DNA of 64,000 nucleotides from UBA11358 sp049517655 (GTDB taxonomy: Bacteria > Verrucomicrobiota > Verrucomicrobiia > Limisphaerales > UBA11358): NCBI GenBank assembly GCA_049517655.1, contig JBEKRQ010000002.1, forward strand, positions 1 through 64,000. The letters are read 5' to 3'. Of the stretch, positions 6,922-15,799 are shown in pieces (the first letter of the stretch is position 1; every line of letters begins with the position of its first letter). The position numbers were made by a program, and so were the translations under genes. Under the pieces are notes generated by a model. It was given only the letters and a program-made list of their open reading frames with translations. It ran no database searches and was not told where the DNA came from.

Positions 6922-9900
6922 ACATGAACCGCAGCCCTTCGGGTTTGCCTAGCTGTTTTCGTTTGGGTCTGTCGCTGTGAATTCTCCTCTGCGACCTCGT
7001 CGTCGGCAGCGGATTCCGCTTGGGCGGGTGCCTGGTTTTTGGTGAGATCAAGTTTCTCCTCAATTTCCGACTGGCGTTTGACCAGATGATGAAACCGCTC
7101 CTCTTTTTCAAAGGTTGCGCCCACTTTGGCTTCCAGTTCGACCGCGCGCTTTTGCGAATCCTTGATGTCATATTCCAGCCGGGTGACACGTTCCTCGAAG
7201 CCCTGCGCGGTGGCTTCGAGCGAACGAATGGTGCCCAACGCAGTATCAGTGACACGGATGCCGTAACTGTTTCTGCCGCGCAGAACGAGTTCGGCGGTGT
7301 TGTTGAAGCCAGCGCGGATAAACAAATCGAACCCGGCGAACTTGCCGAGGCGGATGTCTTCGCCAAAGCGGGTCTTGGTTTTTTCCGCCCGCCGCAACAT
7401 CAACTCCCCGGCAACGCCGCGATTGTCCAGAATTTGTTTGTCCAGTTCGATACGGAACTTGTCGCCGGACGTGTCCTGCCGGAGTTTCAAATCCTCCCGC
7501 AGATTCGCCAGCCGTTCCGTCCACTTCTCCACCTCCTCGCGCGCGTGGCGTAAATTGGAACGAATCCGGTATTGTTCCTCGGCGTGGGCGGAGCGCAGCC
7601 GGTTGAGCCGGATCAATTCGGCGTCCACCTGCGCCTTTTCGATGACGAGCGGATTCCCGGAAGCGATGGCCTTGACCTCGGCATAGGTCAGCGCGGCGGA
7701 ATCCATGTCCTCCAGCCGCCGCACGGTCATGTCACCGCTCATTACCTGGGCGATGAACTTGGCTTTCGTCTCCAACGTCTGCCACATATAGGCATCGAAA
7801 CTGCCCTCGGTGACGTAACGGTAGATTTGAACACTGGCATTCCTGTTGCCCTGCCGCAAAATGCGGCCTTCGCGCTGCTCCACGTCGGCAGGACGCCACG
7901 GAGCATCAAGATGATGCAAGGCAACCAGACGTTCCTGCACGTTTGTTCCCGAACCCATTTTCTGTGTGCTGCCGAAAAGCACGCGGACTTTTCCTTCACG
8001 GACGGAACGGAACAAGGCCAGCTTCGCATTGTCGGCGTCGTAATCTTGAATGAAGGCGATTTCACCTTCCGGGATGCCGAGGCGTTTTAATTTGTCGGCC
8101 ATGTCCCGATAAACGGAAAAGCCCTTGTCCCGTGGCGTGGACAGGTCGCAGAAAATCAGTTGTGTCAAACGGCCATCCTTGGTTGTTTCCCAAATACGAT
8201 GAATGTTTTCGACCGCGAGATTGACTTTGCTCTGTGGGTCATCCGGCAGGCTGGGTTTCATCAGGCGCAAATCCAGCGCGGCCTTGCGGCCTTCGGTGGT
8301 GATTTTGAGCATGTTGTCTTCGCGCGGGTCAACGCGCCCGGTTCTCAACGCCTCCGCGCGTCTGGCCAGACCCTCAACAAATTCTTTTAATTCCGGCGAA
8401 GCCGGCGCATTGCGGATGGCCGGTTTTTCCCCTTCCAGTTTTGGACGCTTGAGATTGAGCATCTGCGCGGTCTGCACGTCCGCCGTCTGCCGGAAAATCT
8501 GCATCAGCTCCGGCACGTTGACGAAACGGGCGAAGCGCGTGTTGAGCCGGTAGCCCGCGCCGTCTGGGGCAAGTTCCATCGCCGTCACCGGCTCACCGAA
8601 CGTGGCCGCCCAGCCGTCGAAGTGATGCAGATTGTGTTTTTGCAAATCCTGCGGCTGGAGATACCGCTGCATGGTGAACATTTCGGCCATGCTGTTGGCG
8701 ATGGGTGTGCCGGTGGCAAACACCACGCCGCCGCCGTTGTTCACCGATTGGACGTGCCGGACTTTCAGGAACATATCAAACGCCCGTTCGCTCGCCGTCT
8801 GCGGCAGACCGGCGATGCGGGTCATCTTCGAGACATAGAAAAGATTTTTGAAATAATGCGCTTCGTCCACAAACAGCCGGTCCACGCCAAGTTCTTCAAA
8901 CGTCAGCGTGTTGTCCTTTTTGTGCTCGGCGGCGAGCGATTCCAATTTGGCTTCCAGACGTTTCTTGGCCTTTTCCAGTTCCTTCACCAAGCGCCGGTTG
9001 TCCGGGTCAGCGTGTTCACGTTTGATTTTTTCCAGTTCCTCCAACTGCTCCTTGAAGAAACGCTCCTGGGTTTCCTGCGCCAGCGGGATGCGCTCGAAGC
9101 CGGAGTGCGTGACGATAACGGCATCCCAATTGCCGGTGGCGATGCGACTGAACAATTTCTTCCGGTTCTTTGACTCAAAATCCTCCTTGCCGGCCACGAG
9201 GATGTTTGCGCCCGGATACAGCATGAGCAATTCAGTTGAGAACTGGCCGAGCATGTGATTGGGCACGGTGAACATCGGCTTGCTGGCCAGCTTCAACCGT
9301 TTCAATTCCATTGCGGAAGCAACCATCGTGAACGTCTTGCCCGCGCCAACGACATGGCCGAGCAGCGTGTTGTCCGTTTGCAAGATGCGCCAGACCCCGG
9401 CTTTCTGGTGTAATTGCAACTGAATGGCCGCACTCGCGCCGGGCAGCGTCAGATGCTCGCCATTGAACGTGCGGACCCGGCTGTGATTGAACGTGTCATT
9501 GTAGAGTCGCACGAGCCGCTCCCGCCGTGAATCATCCTGCCAAATCCATTTCGCAAACCGTTCCTTGATGCGTTCCTGCTTTTCGCGGGCGGCCTCGGTC
9601 GCCTGCGCGTTGACGACGGGCTTCTTGTCCACATAATCATAAACGGTGGGCGTTTTGAGATTCAGCGTTTCCTCAATGAGTTCGAGGGCGGTGTAACGGT
9701 TCGTTCCCCAATCGGTCGTGTTCGCCGTCGCGCCTTTGGCCTCCCAATTGGCGGTGAGATGCCACGAGCCGAGCGCGTGGATGTGGCCGACTTCAACGCC
9801 CGAAGGAACACCGAGCAGTTCGTGGGTGAACTGCTGCACGTCTGACGGTGGCAGCCAGGATGCGCCCAGCCGCACGTCAATTTCGGTGGCGGGCAAATCC

Positions 9901-12074
9901 GCTGGCTGCACCGATTTCAACGCCTCGACGTTTTCGTGAAAACGGCGGTCGCCAACGCTGGCCGTGTCCGCCACAACCAGCTTTTCGCGGACGTTGCCCG
10001 ACAGGTATTGATCTTCCGTCTCCCATTGTTTGGTCTGCGGATTGAGAAAAATCATTCCCTTCAAATCCGGCAGAAAGTCCGAGGCCGGACGGGCCAACAA
10101 TGAAACCATGTGGTCAAGATCAACCCGGCCTTTTTCATTCAGCGTGACGAGCAAAGCCTCTTTGGGCGTGCCAACGGATTCAATGGGCTGCTTGTGATGG
10201 ATGGTGCGCTCGCGGAAGATGGACGCTTTGGCCGCAACCTTCGTCTCGTCATTGTAACTTTCCAGCGACAGCAACAACGGCAAATCGGGATCGCCAAAAA
10301 ACGCCCGCTGGTTGACCGGGGCATTGATGGGGCCAAAGCGGGCGACGAAACGGTCATAAACCAGATTCAGTTGAAAGCGGGCATCGGCGACTTGTTCCTC
10401 GGCGCTACCGTCGAGTTGCGAGCGCAAACAGACGCGCACGGCGTTGCGCACGTCAATCAACCGGCGGATGCGCGAGCGCGTCTCGACCGGCAAATCATCC
10501 AACGGTCGTAAAACACCGTCTTCATTGATGGAAAGCCGCCCGTCTTCGTGAACGCAATAGGCATTGGGCTTGATGTCTTCCGGCGCGGGGATGGCGGGGT
10601 CGAAAGTTTTCTTTGAAACGGCAGTTGTTTCGGCCTGATAGATGTTTTGTGGCAGCCGGGCCAGTGTTTGAGCCAGCGCGTCAGCCAACTCCCGGTCGTC
10701 CGGCACCAACACCGGCTCACCCTGCCGATACATGCCGCGCGCCAGCCGCATCGTGCCGAGCATCATGTGGGAATGCGTGGCGAAGTATTCGTTGAGGAGA
10801 AATTTTTCGCCACGGTCATTGGCAAAATCCACGGCGGACTTCCACGCCGGGCCGTGCGGCGATTCGCCGGCGCGGAGCTTGCGGAGCATCACGATGTCGG
10901 TGGTCACTTCCGTGCCGGCGTTTTTCTTGAAGGCGGTGTTGGGCAGACGGATGGCACCGAGCAATTCCGACCTGGCGCCGAGCAACTCACGCAACGTCGA
11001 ATCCATTTTGTCCAGCGTGTGACGCGAGGTGATGAACATGAGCAGGCCGCCCGGCCGCACCTTGTCGAGCGCGGAGGCGAAGAAATAATCGTGAATGGGA
11101 AACTTGTAATCGTTCCAACGCGGGTCATGGACGGTGTAATCGCCAAAGGGCACATTGGAAATGGCCAGGTCGAATGATTCGTCCGCCAATTTTGATTTTT
11201 CAAACGGCTGCTGGCGAATGTCGGCGTCGGAATAAAGCGCGCGGGCGATGCGCGCCGTCAGCGGATCTATTTCAACGCCGGAAACAGTGGACTGACGCAG
11301 CATCTCGTCAGGCATGAGGCCGACGAAATGGCCGATGCCGCAGGCCGGCTCAAGAATTTGCCCGCCTTGAAATCCGAATCGCTGGGCCGCCTGATACATG
11401 GCGCGGATGACAACGGGCGCGGTGTAATGCGCGTTAAGCGTGGTGGCGCGGGCGGAGCGATGCTCCTCGTCAGACAGAATTTCGGAAAGCTGGATTTGTT
11501 CCTTGCGCCAGTTGGCGCTGTCCACGTCGAACACCTGGGGCATCGCGCCCCACCCGACGTATTTGACCAGCGCCGCCTTTTCATCGGGCGACGCGGGGCG
11601 TTCCTCGGCGTCAAGCAACCGCAGGATTTCAACCGCCTTGATGTTTTGCTGGAACTTCTGTTTTAGACCGCCTTCGCCAAGCAGGTCCGCATCGGTGATG
11701 CGGTAACAGTTGAGATTTTTCGGTTCGCTTTCCGCCCCGTGTCCGACCGCTAGGTCTCCGGTGGCAGAAGGATGTATTCCTCCCGCACCATTTCCCAGGC
11801 GCGGTCGTGGGCCTGCTGCGCCGTCAGTCCCTGATTTCTGAACTGCTGCGTCAGCTCGATCATCTCGTCCTTCGTTTTCTCCTCGGCCTCCAGCAGCATC
11901 GCGTGCAACTGTCCCTTCGCCTCCAACGCGCTCACCATTTTGGGGCAATGTTCGCGCCAGTGTTTCTCGGCCATTCGTCCGTATTGAGTCAATGTGTTCA
12001 TAACGTCGGTTGAGACTGAATAGTTCCAACTGATTGTCTAACGCGGTTTTCGCCGTTTTGTCAACTTTTGGCAT
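6918..12074 (-). CDS. N6-adenine methylase / SF2 helicase fusion (DarB-like)
   Basis: 1718 residues. Residues about 190-420 form a methyltransferase: SAM motif ILEPACGIGHFVG and catalytic SNVPFGDY (NPPF-type). Residues about 850-1480 form an SNF2-type helicase: Walker A VGAGKTF, VDEAHYFKNLF, FATGTPIANS, and motifs V/VI in QKMGSGTNVQERL and QREGRILRQGNRN. The remainder is coiled coil and a Gln/Thr/Arg-rich tail. Large methylase-helicase fusions occur on conjugative elements and phages; the P1 DarB example protects incoming DNA from restriction, so the same role is plausible. The ATG at 12074 overlaps the end of the XRE gene upstream. Residues about 25-108 read like an out-of-frame translation (see 11750-12001). 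Confidence 0.88.
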   Translation of the reverse strand: MPKVDKTAKTALDNQLELFSLNRRYEHIDSIRTNGRETLARTLPQNGERVGGEGTVARDAAGGRGENEGRDDRADAAVQKSGTDGAAGPRPRLGNGAGGIHPSATGDLAVGHGAESEPKNLNCYRITDADLLGEGGLKQKFQQNIKAVEILRLLDAEERPASPDEKAALVKYVGWGAMPQVFDVDSANWRKEQIQLSEILSDEEHRSARATTLNAHYTAPVVIRAMYQAAQRFGFQGGQILEPACGIGHFVGLMPDEMLRQSTVSGVEIDPLTARIARALYSDADIRQQPFEKSKLADESFDLAISNVPFGDYTVHDPRWNDYKFPIHDYFFASALDKVRPGGLLMFITSRHTLDKMDSTLRELLGARSELLGAIRLPNTAFKKNAGTEVTTDIVMLRKLRAGESPHGPAWKSAVDFANDRGEKFLLNEYFATHSHMMLGTMRLARGMYRQGEPVLVPDDRELADALAQTLARLPQNIYQAETTAVSKKTFDPAIPAPEDIKPNAYCVHEDGRLSINEDGVLRPLDDLPVETRSRIRRLIDVRNAVRVCLRSQLDGSAEEQVADARFQLNLVYDRFVARFGPINAPVNQRAFFGDPDLPLLLSLESYNDETKVAAKASIFRERTIHHKQPIESVGTPKEALLVTLNEKGRVDLDHMVSLLARPASDFLPDLKGMIFLNPQTKQWETEDQYLSGNVREKLVVADTASVGDRRFHENVEALKSVQPADLPATEIDVRLGASWLPPSDVQQFTHELLGVPSGVEVGHIHALGSWHLTANWEAKGATANTTDWGTNRYTALELIEETLNLKTPTVYDYVDKKPVVNAQATEAAREKQERIKERFAKWIWQDDSRRERLVRLYNDTFNHSRVRTFNGEHLTLPGASAAIQLQLHQKAGVWRILQTDNTLLGHVVGAGKTFTMVASAMELKRLKLASKPMFTVPNHMLGQFSTELLMLYPGANILVAGKEDFESKNRKKLFSRIATGNWDAVIVTHSGFERIPLAQETQERFFKEQLEELEKIKREHADPDNRRLVKELEKAKKRLEAKLESLAAEHKKDNTLTFEELGVDRLFVDEAHYFKNLFYVSKMTRIAGLPQTASERAFDMFLKVRHVQSVNNGGGVVFATGTPIANSMAEMFTMQRYLQPQDLQKHNLHHFDGWAATFGEPVTAMELAPDGAGYRLNTRFARFVNVPELMQIFRQTADVQTAQMLNLKRPKLEGEKPAIRNAPASPELKEFVEGLARRAEALRTGRVDPREDNMLKITTEGRKAALDLRLMKPSLPDDPQSKVNLAVENIHRIWETTKDGRLTQLIFCDLSTPRDKGFSVYRDMADKLKRLGIPEGEIAFIQDYDADNAKLALFRSVREGKVRVLFGSTQKMGSGTNVQERLVALHHLDAPWRPADVEQREGRILRQGNRNASVQIYRYVTEGSFDAYMWQTLETKAKFIAQVMSGDMTVRRLEDMDSAALTYAEVKAIASGNPLVIEKAQVDAELIRLNRLRSAHAEEQYRIRSNLRHAREEVEKWTERLANLREDLKLRQDTSGDKFRIELDKQILDNRGVAGELMLRRAEKTKTRFGEDIRLGKFAGFDLFIRAGFNNTAELVLRGRNSYGIRVTDTALGTIRSLEATAQGFEERVTRLEYDIKDSQKRAVELEAKVGATFEKEERFHHLVKRQSEIEEKLDLTKNQAPAQAESAADDEVAEENSQRQTQTKTARQTRRAAVHV
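11750..12001 (-). CDS. Small conserved-looking ORF nested in the helicase N-terminus
   Basis: 83 residues in a different frame from the helicase: starts TQYGRMAEKHWREHCPKM, has a Glu/Lys-rich helix, and ends DRAWEMVREEYILLPPE. The composition is that of a real soluble helical protein, whereas the helicase frame over the same bases is Gly/Arg/Ala-rich and low in complexity. Either the two overlap fully, or this cassette interrupted the helicase without breaking its frame. I do not assign a function. No strong ribosome site is seen. Confidence 0.55.
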   Translation of the reverse strand: MNTLTQYGRMAEKHWREHCPKMVSALEAKGQLHAMLLEAEEKTKDEMIELTQQFRNQGLTAQQAHDRAWEMVREEYILLPPET

Positions 12075-12421
12075 TTGCGCCGGGGTTTCTTTGGCTTCTT
12101 TGGCGGGTCAGGTTCGGGCAATGGCACGCCGGGGTGTTGGGTATAAAAGGCGTCCAGGTCTTGAACGGGTTTCGAGAAAAAACGGACGATGGGAAGACGG
12201 AACACCCGTTGCAGACCCAACAGGAATTCAAGGTTGACCCTGGTGATGCACAACTCCACACGGGCGAGCATGTCGCGGCTGGCGTCCACGCCCTCGCATT
12301 GCAAGAGTGTCGCCAGATGCTCCTGCGACCAGTCCTGTTCGGAGCGCAACCGGGAAACATTCCGGCCAATCGGATTCCGGGGAGGTATGCCGCTGCCCAT
12401 TTCAACCTCCTCAACCTCCAC
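12038..12421 (-). CDS. XRE-family regulator heading the helicase-xis operon
   Basis: 127 residues. The HTH lies near the N-terminus: IGRNVSRLRSEQDWSQEHLA, then DASRDMLARVELCITRVNLE. The C-terminus is basic and Pro-rich (PEPDPPKKPKKPRRK). The stop overlaps the helicase start by about 37 bp, so the pair is transcriptionally and translationally linked. It probably represses its own operon, and with it xis and the tRNA. An internal Met at 12400 is an alternative start. Confidence 0.75.
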   Translation of the reverse strand: MEVEEVEMGSGIPPRNPIGRNVSRLRSEQDWSQEHLATLLQCEGVDASRDMLARVELCITRVNLEFLLGLQRVFRLPIVRFFSKPVQDLDAFYTQHPGVPLPEPDPPKKPKKPRRKCQKLTKRRKPR

Positions 12422-12734
12422 GTGCCGCTTGGCGACCGTGAATCCCCAAACGGGGGCGCTTGGAAGTTTTTTCTCCTACAAATGAAACGGGGCGATGAAG
12501 ACAAAGACGATGGTTTGATTCCTGAATGAAAACGTCCAGAAACTTGACACGGCAAACGCCAAGTTGGATGGGCGATTGCATAAAAACCCCGCACGGCGGG
12601 CAACAATGGACTATAAGCACGTTCAATGCCAAAGGGTTGGATGAGGTTCATGCACAGTGAGACTAATACATAGTCGTCTGCCTCAAGCCGGTCTGAACTT
12701 CCGTTTTGAAGTCAGACCGGCCTGGAAGGGAGCG
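12422..12734. other. Intergenic region between T4SS operon end and XRE-helicase operon
   Basis: No gene is supported. It holds a minus-strand terminator (12582-12601) and two long hairpins at the end of the T4SS operon. The remaining 160 bp must contain the promoter of the helicase operon, but I cannot define its boxes with confidence. Confidence 0.5.
12582..12601 (-). terminator. Rho-independent terminator of the T4SS operon
   Basis: On the minus strand: stem CCCGC, loop CGT, stem GCGGG, then GTTTTTA. It lies downstream of the last T4SS-operon gene and separates that operon from the XRE-helicase operon. Confidence 0.7.
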
Positions 12735-12756
12735 TCAAACCCTGACGCCTTCCCTT
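12687..12756. repeat. Two consecutive hairpins at the end of the T4SS operon
   Basis: Hairpin A (12687-12721) pairs GCCGGTCTGA with TCAGACCGGC and continues inward with ACTTC/GAAGT. Hairpin B (12726-12756) pairs AAGGGAGCGTCA with TGACGCCTTCCCTT, one base bulged, and includes the last codons of the 12735-13160 gene. Neither has a T tract, so they may protect the mRNA 3' end. Confidence 0.65.
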
Positions 12757-13160
12757 CTGGTTTGGGTTTGCGTCTGCGGCTGCGACTGATTTCTCTTATT
12801 CAGCCATTTTTCGCGTTCCATATTGAGGATGACTTCATCGCGCTTGTCTTCGGGGACATCCTTCAAGAGAACGTCATAAGCCGCCTTCAGGTCGGGGTTG
12901 TTTTTGATATTTTGCAGCACGCCAGTGTCAACATATTGCCGCCGCTCCACATGCCGGACTTCGTTCAAGACGACGGTGCGTTCCAGCCGGTCGCGCGGCA
13001 TGGCCTTGATGTAGTCCCAATTCTTGGGATTGTTTTTGATCCAATCGTTGATTTTGGCTTCGGCCTCCGCGTTCGTCCGCTGATAGCGGTTTTCATTGGG
13101 CGTAGGCGCATCAGTGGCAGCGCCATTGGCCGGAGGATTTCTGGTTTTTGTTGTGCTCAT
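12735..13160 (-). CDS. Hypothetical protein, last gene of the T4SS operon
   Basis: 141 residues, soluble, highly charged. The central part is helical (AEAEAKINDWIKNNPKNWDY, DVPEDKRDEVILNMEREKW), and both termini are low-complexity (Thr/Pro/Asn at the start, Gln/Thr repeats at the end). No signal peptide. I do not recognise the family. It is 70 bp downstream of the lipoprotein gene and ends in the double hairpin, so it may be a cytoplasmic accessory factor of transfer. Confidence 0.6.
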   Translation of the reverse strand: MSTTKTRNPPANGAATDAPTPNENRYQRTNAEAEAKINDWIKNNPKNWDYIKAMPRDRLERTVVLNEVRHVERRQYVDTGVLQNIKNNPDLKAAYDVLLKDVPEDKRDEVILNMEREKWLNKRNQSQPQTQTQTRREGVRV

Positions 13161-13230
13161 ATATTTGATGGTTATTTGTTCATGTTGTTTTGTTGAATTG
13201 TCGGCGCAGTCGCGCCGGCAAAGTGTTCCT

Positions 13231-13824
13231 TCAGGGACTCAACGAATCCGAAGATTCATTGGTTGTAGAATTGGACGGCGGCAATGGCGGCGGTGACTGC
13301 TCTTGCGCGGCTTCAAGCGTGTCCAGCCGCTTTTTCATTTGAATCACCGCAGCGCGCAACACCGCCGTTTCCTGCAAATTGGTTTTGGTCTGCTGCAATG
13401 CCGTTTGGAACTGTGCCAGCGCCGCCGACAGGGTTCTGGCTTCCAACATGATTTGAACGGTGGCCAGTTTTTGGGCGTTGACCTCGGCCAGCACTGCGTC
13501 ATTAACAGGCAACGGATTGAACGCAGCATCGCATGGCGCGGGTTCTGTGGGGAAAATGACAGTGCTGCCGATGGTGGCCGCCCGCAAGGGCCGCAAATCC
13601 CAACGGGTATTTTCCTCAACCCGATAAACAACGTGCTCCTCGTGCATCACCAAGTCATCGTTGGGATCGGCGTAACGCCCGACGTGGTAGGCACGGACAA
13701 TTTCAGGAAAGCGCACGGCGGAATTATCCACGGCTTGGGACGGCTGTTGGGGGCGCAGCGTGAGTTTGGGCGTGGTCGAGCACGCCGTGAGGAACATCAA
13801 GGGAATGAAGTGGAGTATTTTCAT
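13231..13824 (-). CDS. T4SS-associated lipoprotein
   Basis: 197 residues. Signal peptide MKILHFIPLMFLTAC with lipobox LTAC. Residues 40-85 contain AYHVGRYADPNDDLVMHEEH, and the C-terminal half is an alpha-helical coiled coil with Gln/Ala/Leu spacing and a Pro/Ser-rich tail. Its ATG overlaps the virB10-like stop by 4 bp. Position next to VirB10 suggests a VirB7-like or TrbH-like lipoprotein that stabilises the outer-membrane core, but it is longer than VirB7. Confidence 0.65.
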   Translation of the reverse strand: MKILHFIPLMFLTACSTTPKLTLRPQQPSQAVDNSAVRFPEIVRAYHVGRYADPNDDLVMHEEHVVYRVEENTRWDLRPLRAATIGSTVIFPTEPAPCDAAFNPLPVNDAVLAEVNAQKLATVQIMLEARTLSAALAQFQTALQQTKTNLQETAVLRAAVIQMKKRLDTLEAAQEQSPPPLPPSNSTTNESSDSLSP

Positions 13825-14885
13825 CGTTTGGCGGGGGTTGCGGGTTGTGCGTCCGTTTCTTCAACCAGACCAACCCCGCCGAACGAGGCATCGGCGCGGT
13901 CAATGGTTTGCAGGACGTAGAGATAAAATTGTTTTCCGCTCGGCACACGGACGTAAAATCCGTTTTTCTGAATTGAATCGTAAATCTGCTGCGCGTAGGT
14001 TTGCAGGACGGCCTGCGCGCCCTGAAACGGCGCATTGCCAAGAGTCGGAGCGGGCATGGAACCCAAAAGCGTTTGCTGCTGTTCGGTCAGCGCGCCGGCT
14101 GCGCCGGAAAGAAACGTGGCCGCAAAAAGTTTGATGTCGGCGTAATTGTCCGACTTGATGATTTCACCGCGCAGACCGGCGCTGCCATCCGTGATGGCCC
14201 AACCGCTCTGATTGGTGTTATTGTCGAACTCGCGGTCCAGCGCAACGGCTTTGAGGTTCAATTCTTCGCCGTCCTGCCAGACCAGTTTCCAACTGGTGCT
14301 GGTGGAGATGCGGTCGCGCTGCTGGTCGGTCTGCGCCATGCCGTGAACCTCCGTGCCCGCCGGAATAATCAGCCTGCCGCCATAATAGATGTTCTCGGTA
14401 ACAAGGCCGACGATGGGTGTTTCCATCGAAGCCGAATCCACCGTGATGACGGTTTCACAGGGAATCAATCGTCCGAACGGAGCATAAACCGCGCTCATTT
14501 TTTTTGGACGGGCAGCGCCCGCCGCGCTGTCGGCAAAAAGGCTGATGGGGGTGAGCGATTCGGTTTGATGCGGCGGAACATTTGGCAACGGTTGAGGTGA
14601 AGGACTGGCAATTGCCGGATTGGTCGCACTGGCCGCCAATATTGGTGGCATTGAGGATTTAGGCTGCGGCGGATTGAACGGCTGCATGGGACGCACCACG
14701 GTTTGCACCACTTCGGGCTGGCCGCTGACGCTGTTGGTGGCCAGGGGCGTGGCGGCAACTTCGGCAGGCGTGTGATGCTGGCGCAGGGCGCTGAAAATGA
14801 TCAGTCCACCGGCAAACAGCGCGCCGAAGACGACGAGCTTGCCGCTCCTGGTTTTGAGAAAATTGAGAAAGTCGCGCGGTTTCAT
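13821..14885 (-). CDS. virB10: T4SS core protein VirB10/TrbI-like
   Basis: 354 residues. A single membrane segment near residues 17-35 (LVVFGALFAGGLIIFSAL) follows a short cytoplasmic tail, then a Pro-rich periplasmic linker (60-125). The C-terminal beta-barrel domain shows ETVITVDSASMETPIVGLVT, RLIIPAGTEVHG and a VRVPSGKQFYLYV ending, typical of VirB10. The family spans both membranes and senses ATPase energy. It overlaps its neighbours by ATGA on both sides. Confidence 0.88.
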   Translation of the reverse strand: MKPRDFLNFLKTRSGKLVVFGALFAGGLIIFSALRQHHTPAEVAATPLATNSVSGQPEVVQTVVRPMQPFNPPQPKSSMPPILAASATNPAIASPSPQPLPNVPPHQTESLTPISLFADSAAGAARPKKMSAVYAPFGRLIPCETVITVDSASMETPIVGLVTENIYYGGRLIIPAGTEVHGMAQTDQQRDRISTSTSWKLVWQDGEELNLKAVALDREFDNNTNQSGWAITDGSAGLRGEIIKSDNYADIKLFAATFLSGAAGALTEQQQTLLGSMPAPTLGNAPFQGAQAVLQTYAQQIYDSIQKNGFYVRVPSGKQFYLYVLQTIDRADASFGGVGLVEETDAQPATPAKR

Positions 14886-15799
14886 GGCTGGCCTCTTGGG
14901 GAACGGATGGGATGCACGGGGGCATTGGTGGTCGTGACAACTGGCGGCGGCGTTGGTGGCGGTGACAGCCGGTTCACCAGCACGGTGAATTGATTTTTCA
15001 AGGACAAGTTGTTCCGCCCGCCGTCCGGCGCGCCGGTGACGGCGAAATAGACGATGCTCCGGCCTTTGGGCGGAATCGTGCCGCTGGCGTCGCTGATGGA
15101 TTGGGGATACAGGCGGTTGCCCGCGCGAAGACTGAAACTGTCCGGCTGATAAATCAGCGGCGCGTCAGCCTCGTTTGTAATGGCGACACGAAACACCAGC
15201 GTGTCCTCGGCGTTGAATCGGAACGTTTCTTCAATCTGAATTTGATAATCGTTGAAGTCGCTGATGAGCGGCTTGCCGTCGTAGGTGGTGAAACCAACAT
15301 CGGCCACGCTCTCCGGCTGCTGCGCCTTGAGCAACGGAAAGGCTTTGGCTTTGTCGAGCAACGACAGCAATTTCAACGGGCTGACTTCGGGCGCACGGCC
15401 AGCGCCGGACGCCTCCGGCGTCGGCAAGGCCGCCATGTTGAGTGAAAGCACCGGCGCATTGCTTTCGATCAACTCGAAAACATAGGTGTGGTCGTTCCAT
15501 CGGATGTTGAGATTGGCGGATGCTTTTGGAAAAATCGCCCGCACGGAGAGAAACGCCGAGCCTTTGGCGTGAGCCAGTTGAAACAATCCCGGTGTTTTGC
15601 CATCCACGGTGATGCCCGCGCCGTCAATGGCGTCAATCGGGCTTGGAAAGCTGATGGTCGTGACGCGGTTGGTCGCAACCGGCACGGAGACGGCAACGCG
15701 GTCGTCCAGCCAAAGCTGTTGAATCGGCTGGGATTGGGCGGCCAGCGTCAGGCTGGCAATCACGCCAACGGCAAACAGATAATTAGCGAATGTTTTCAT
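14882..15799 (-). CDS. virB9: T4SS protein VirB9/TrbG-like
   Basis: 305 residues with signal peptide (MKTFANYLFAVGVIASLTLAAQS). The N-terminal domain is a beta-sandwich like VirB9/TraK: VSVPVATNRVTTISFPSPID, ANLNIRWNDHTYVFEL. The C-terminal half (DYQIQIEETFRFNAEDTLVF..) is unusual, and a Pro/Thr tail follows. Its place immediately before virB10 with a 4-bp overlap supports the assignment. The outer-membrane core role is inferred from order as much as sequence. Confidence 0.65.
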   Translation of the reverse strand: MKTFANYLFAVGVIASLTLAAQSQPIQQLWLDDRVAVSVPVATNRVTTISFPSPIDAIDGAGITVDGKTPGLFQLAHAKGSAFLSVRAIFPKASANLNIRWNDHTYVFELIESNAPVLSLNMAALPTPEASGAGRAPEVSPLKLLSLLDKAKAFPLLKAQQPESVADVGFTTYDGKPLISDFNDYQIQIEETFRFNAEDTLVFRVAITNEADAPLIYQPDSFSLRAGNRLYPQSISDASGTIPPKGRSIVYFAVTGAPDGGRNNLSLKNQFTVLVNRLSPPPTPPPVVTTTNAPVHPIRSPRGQP

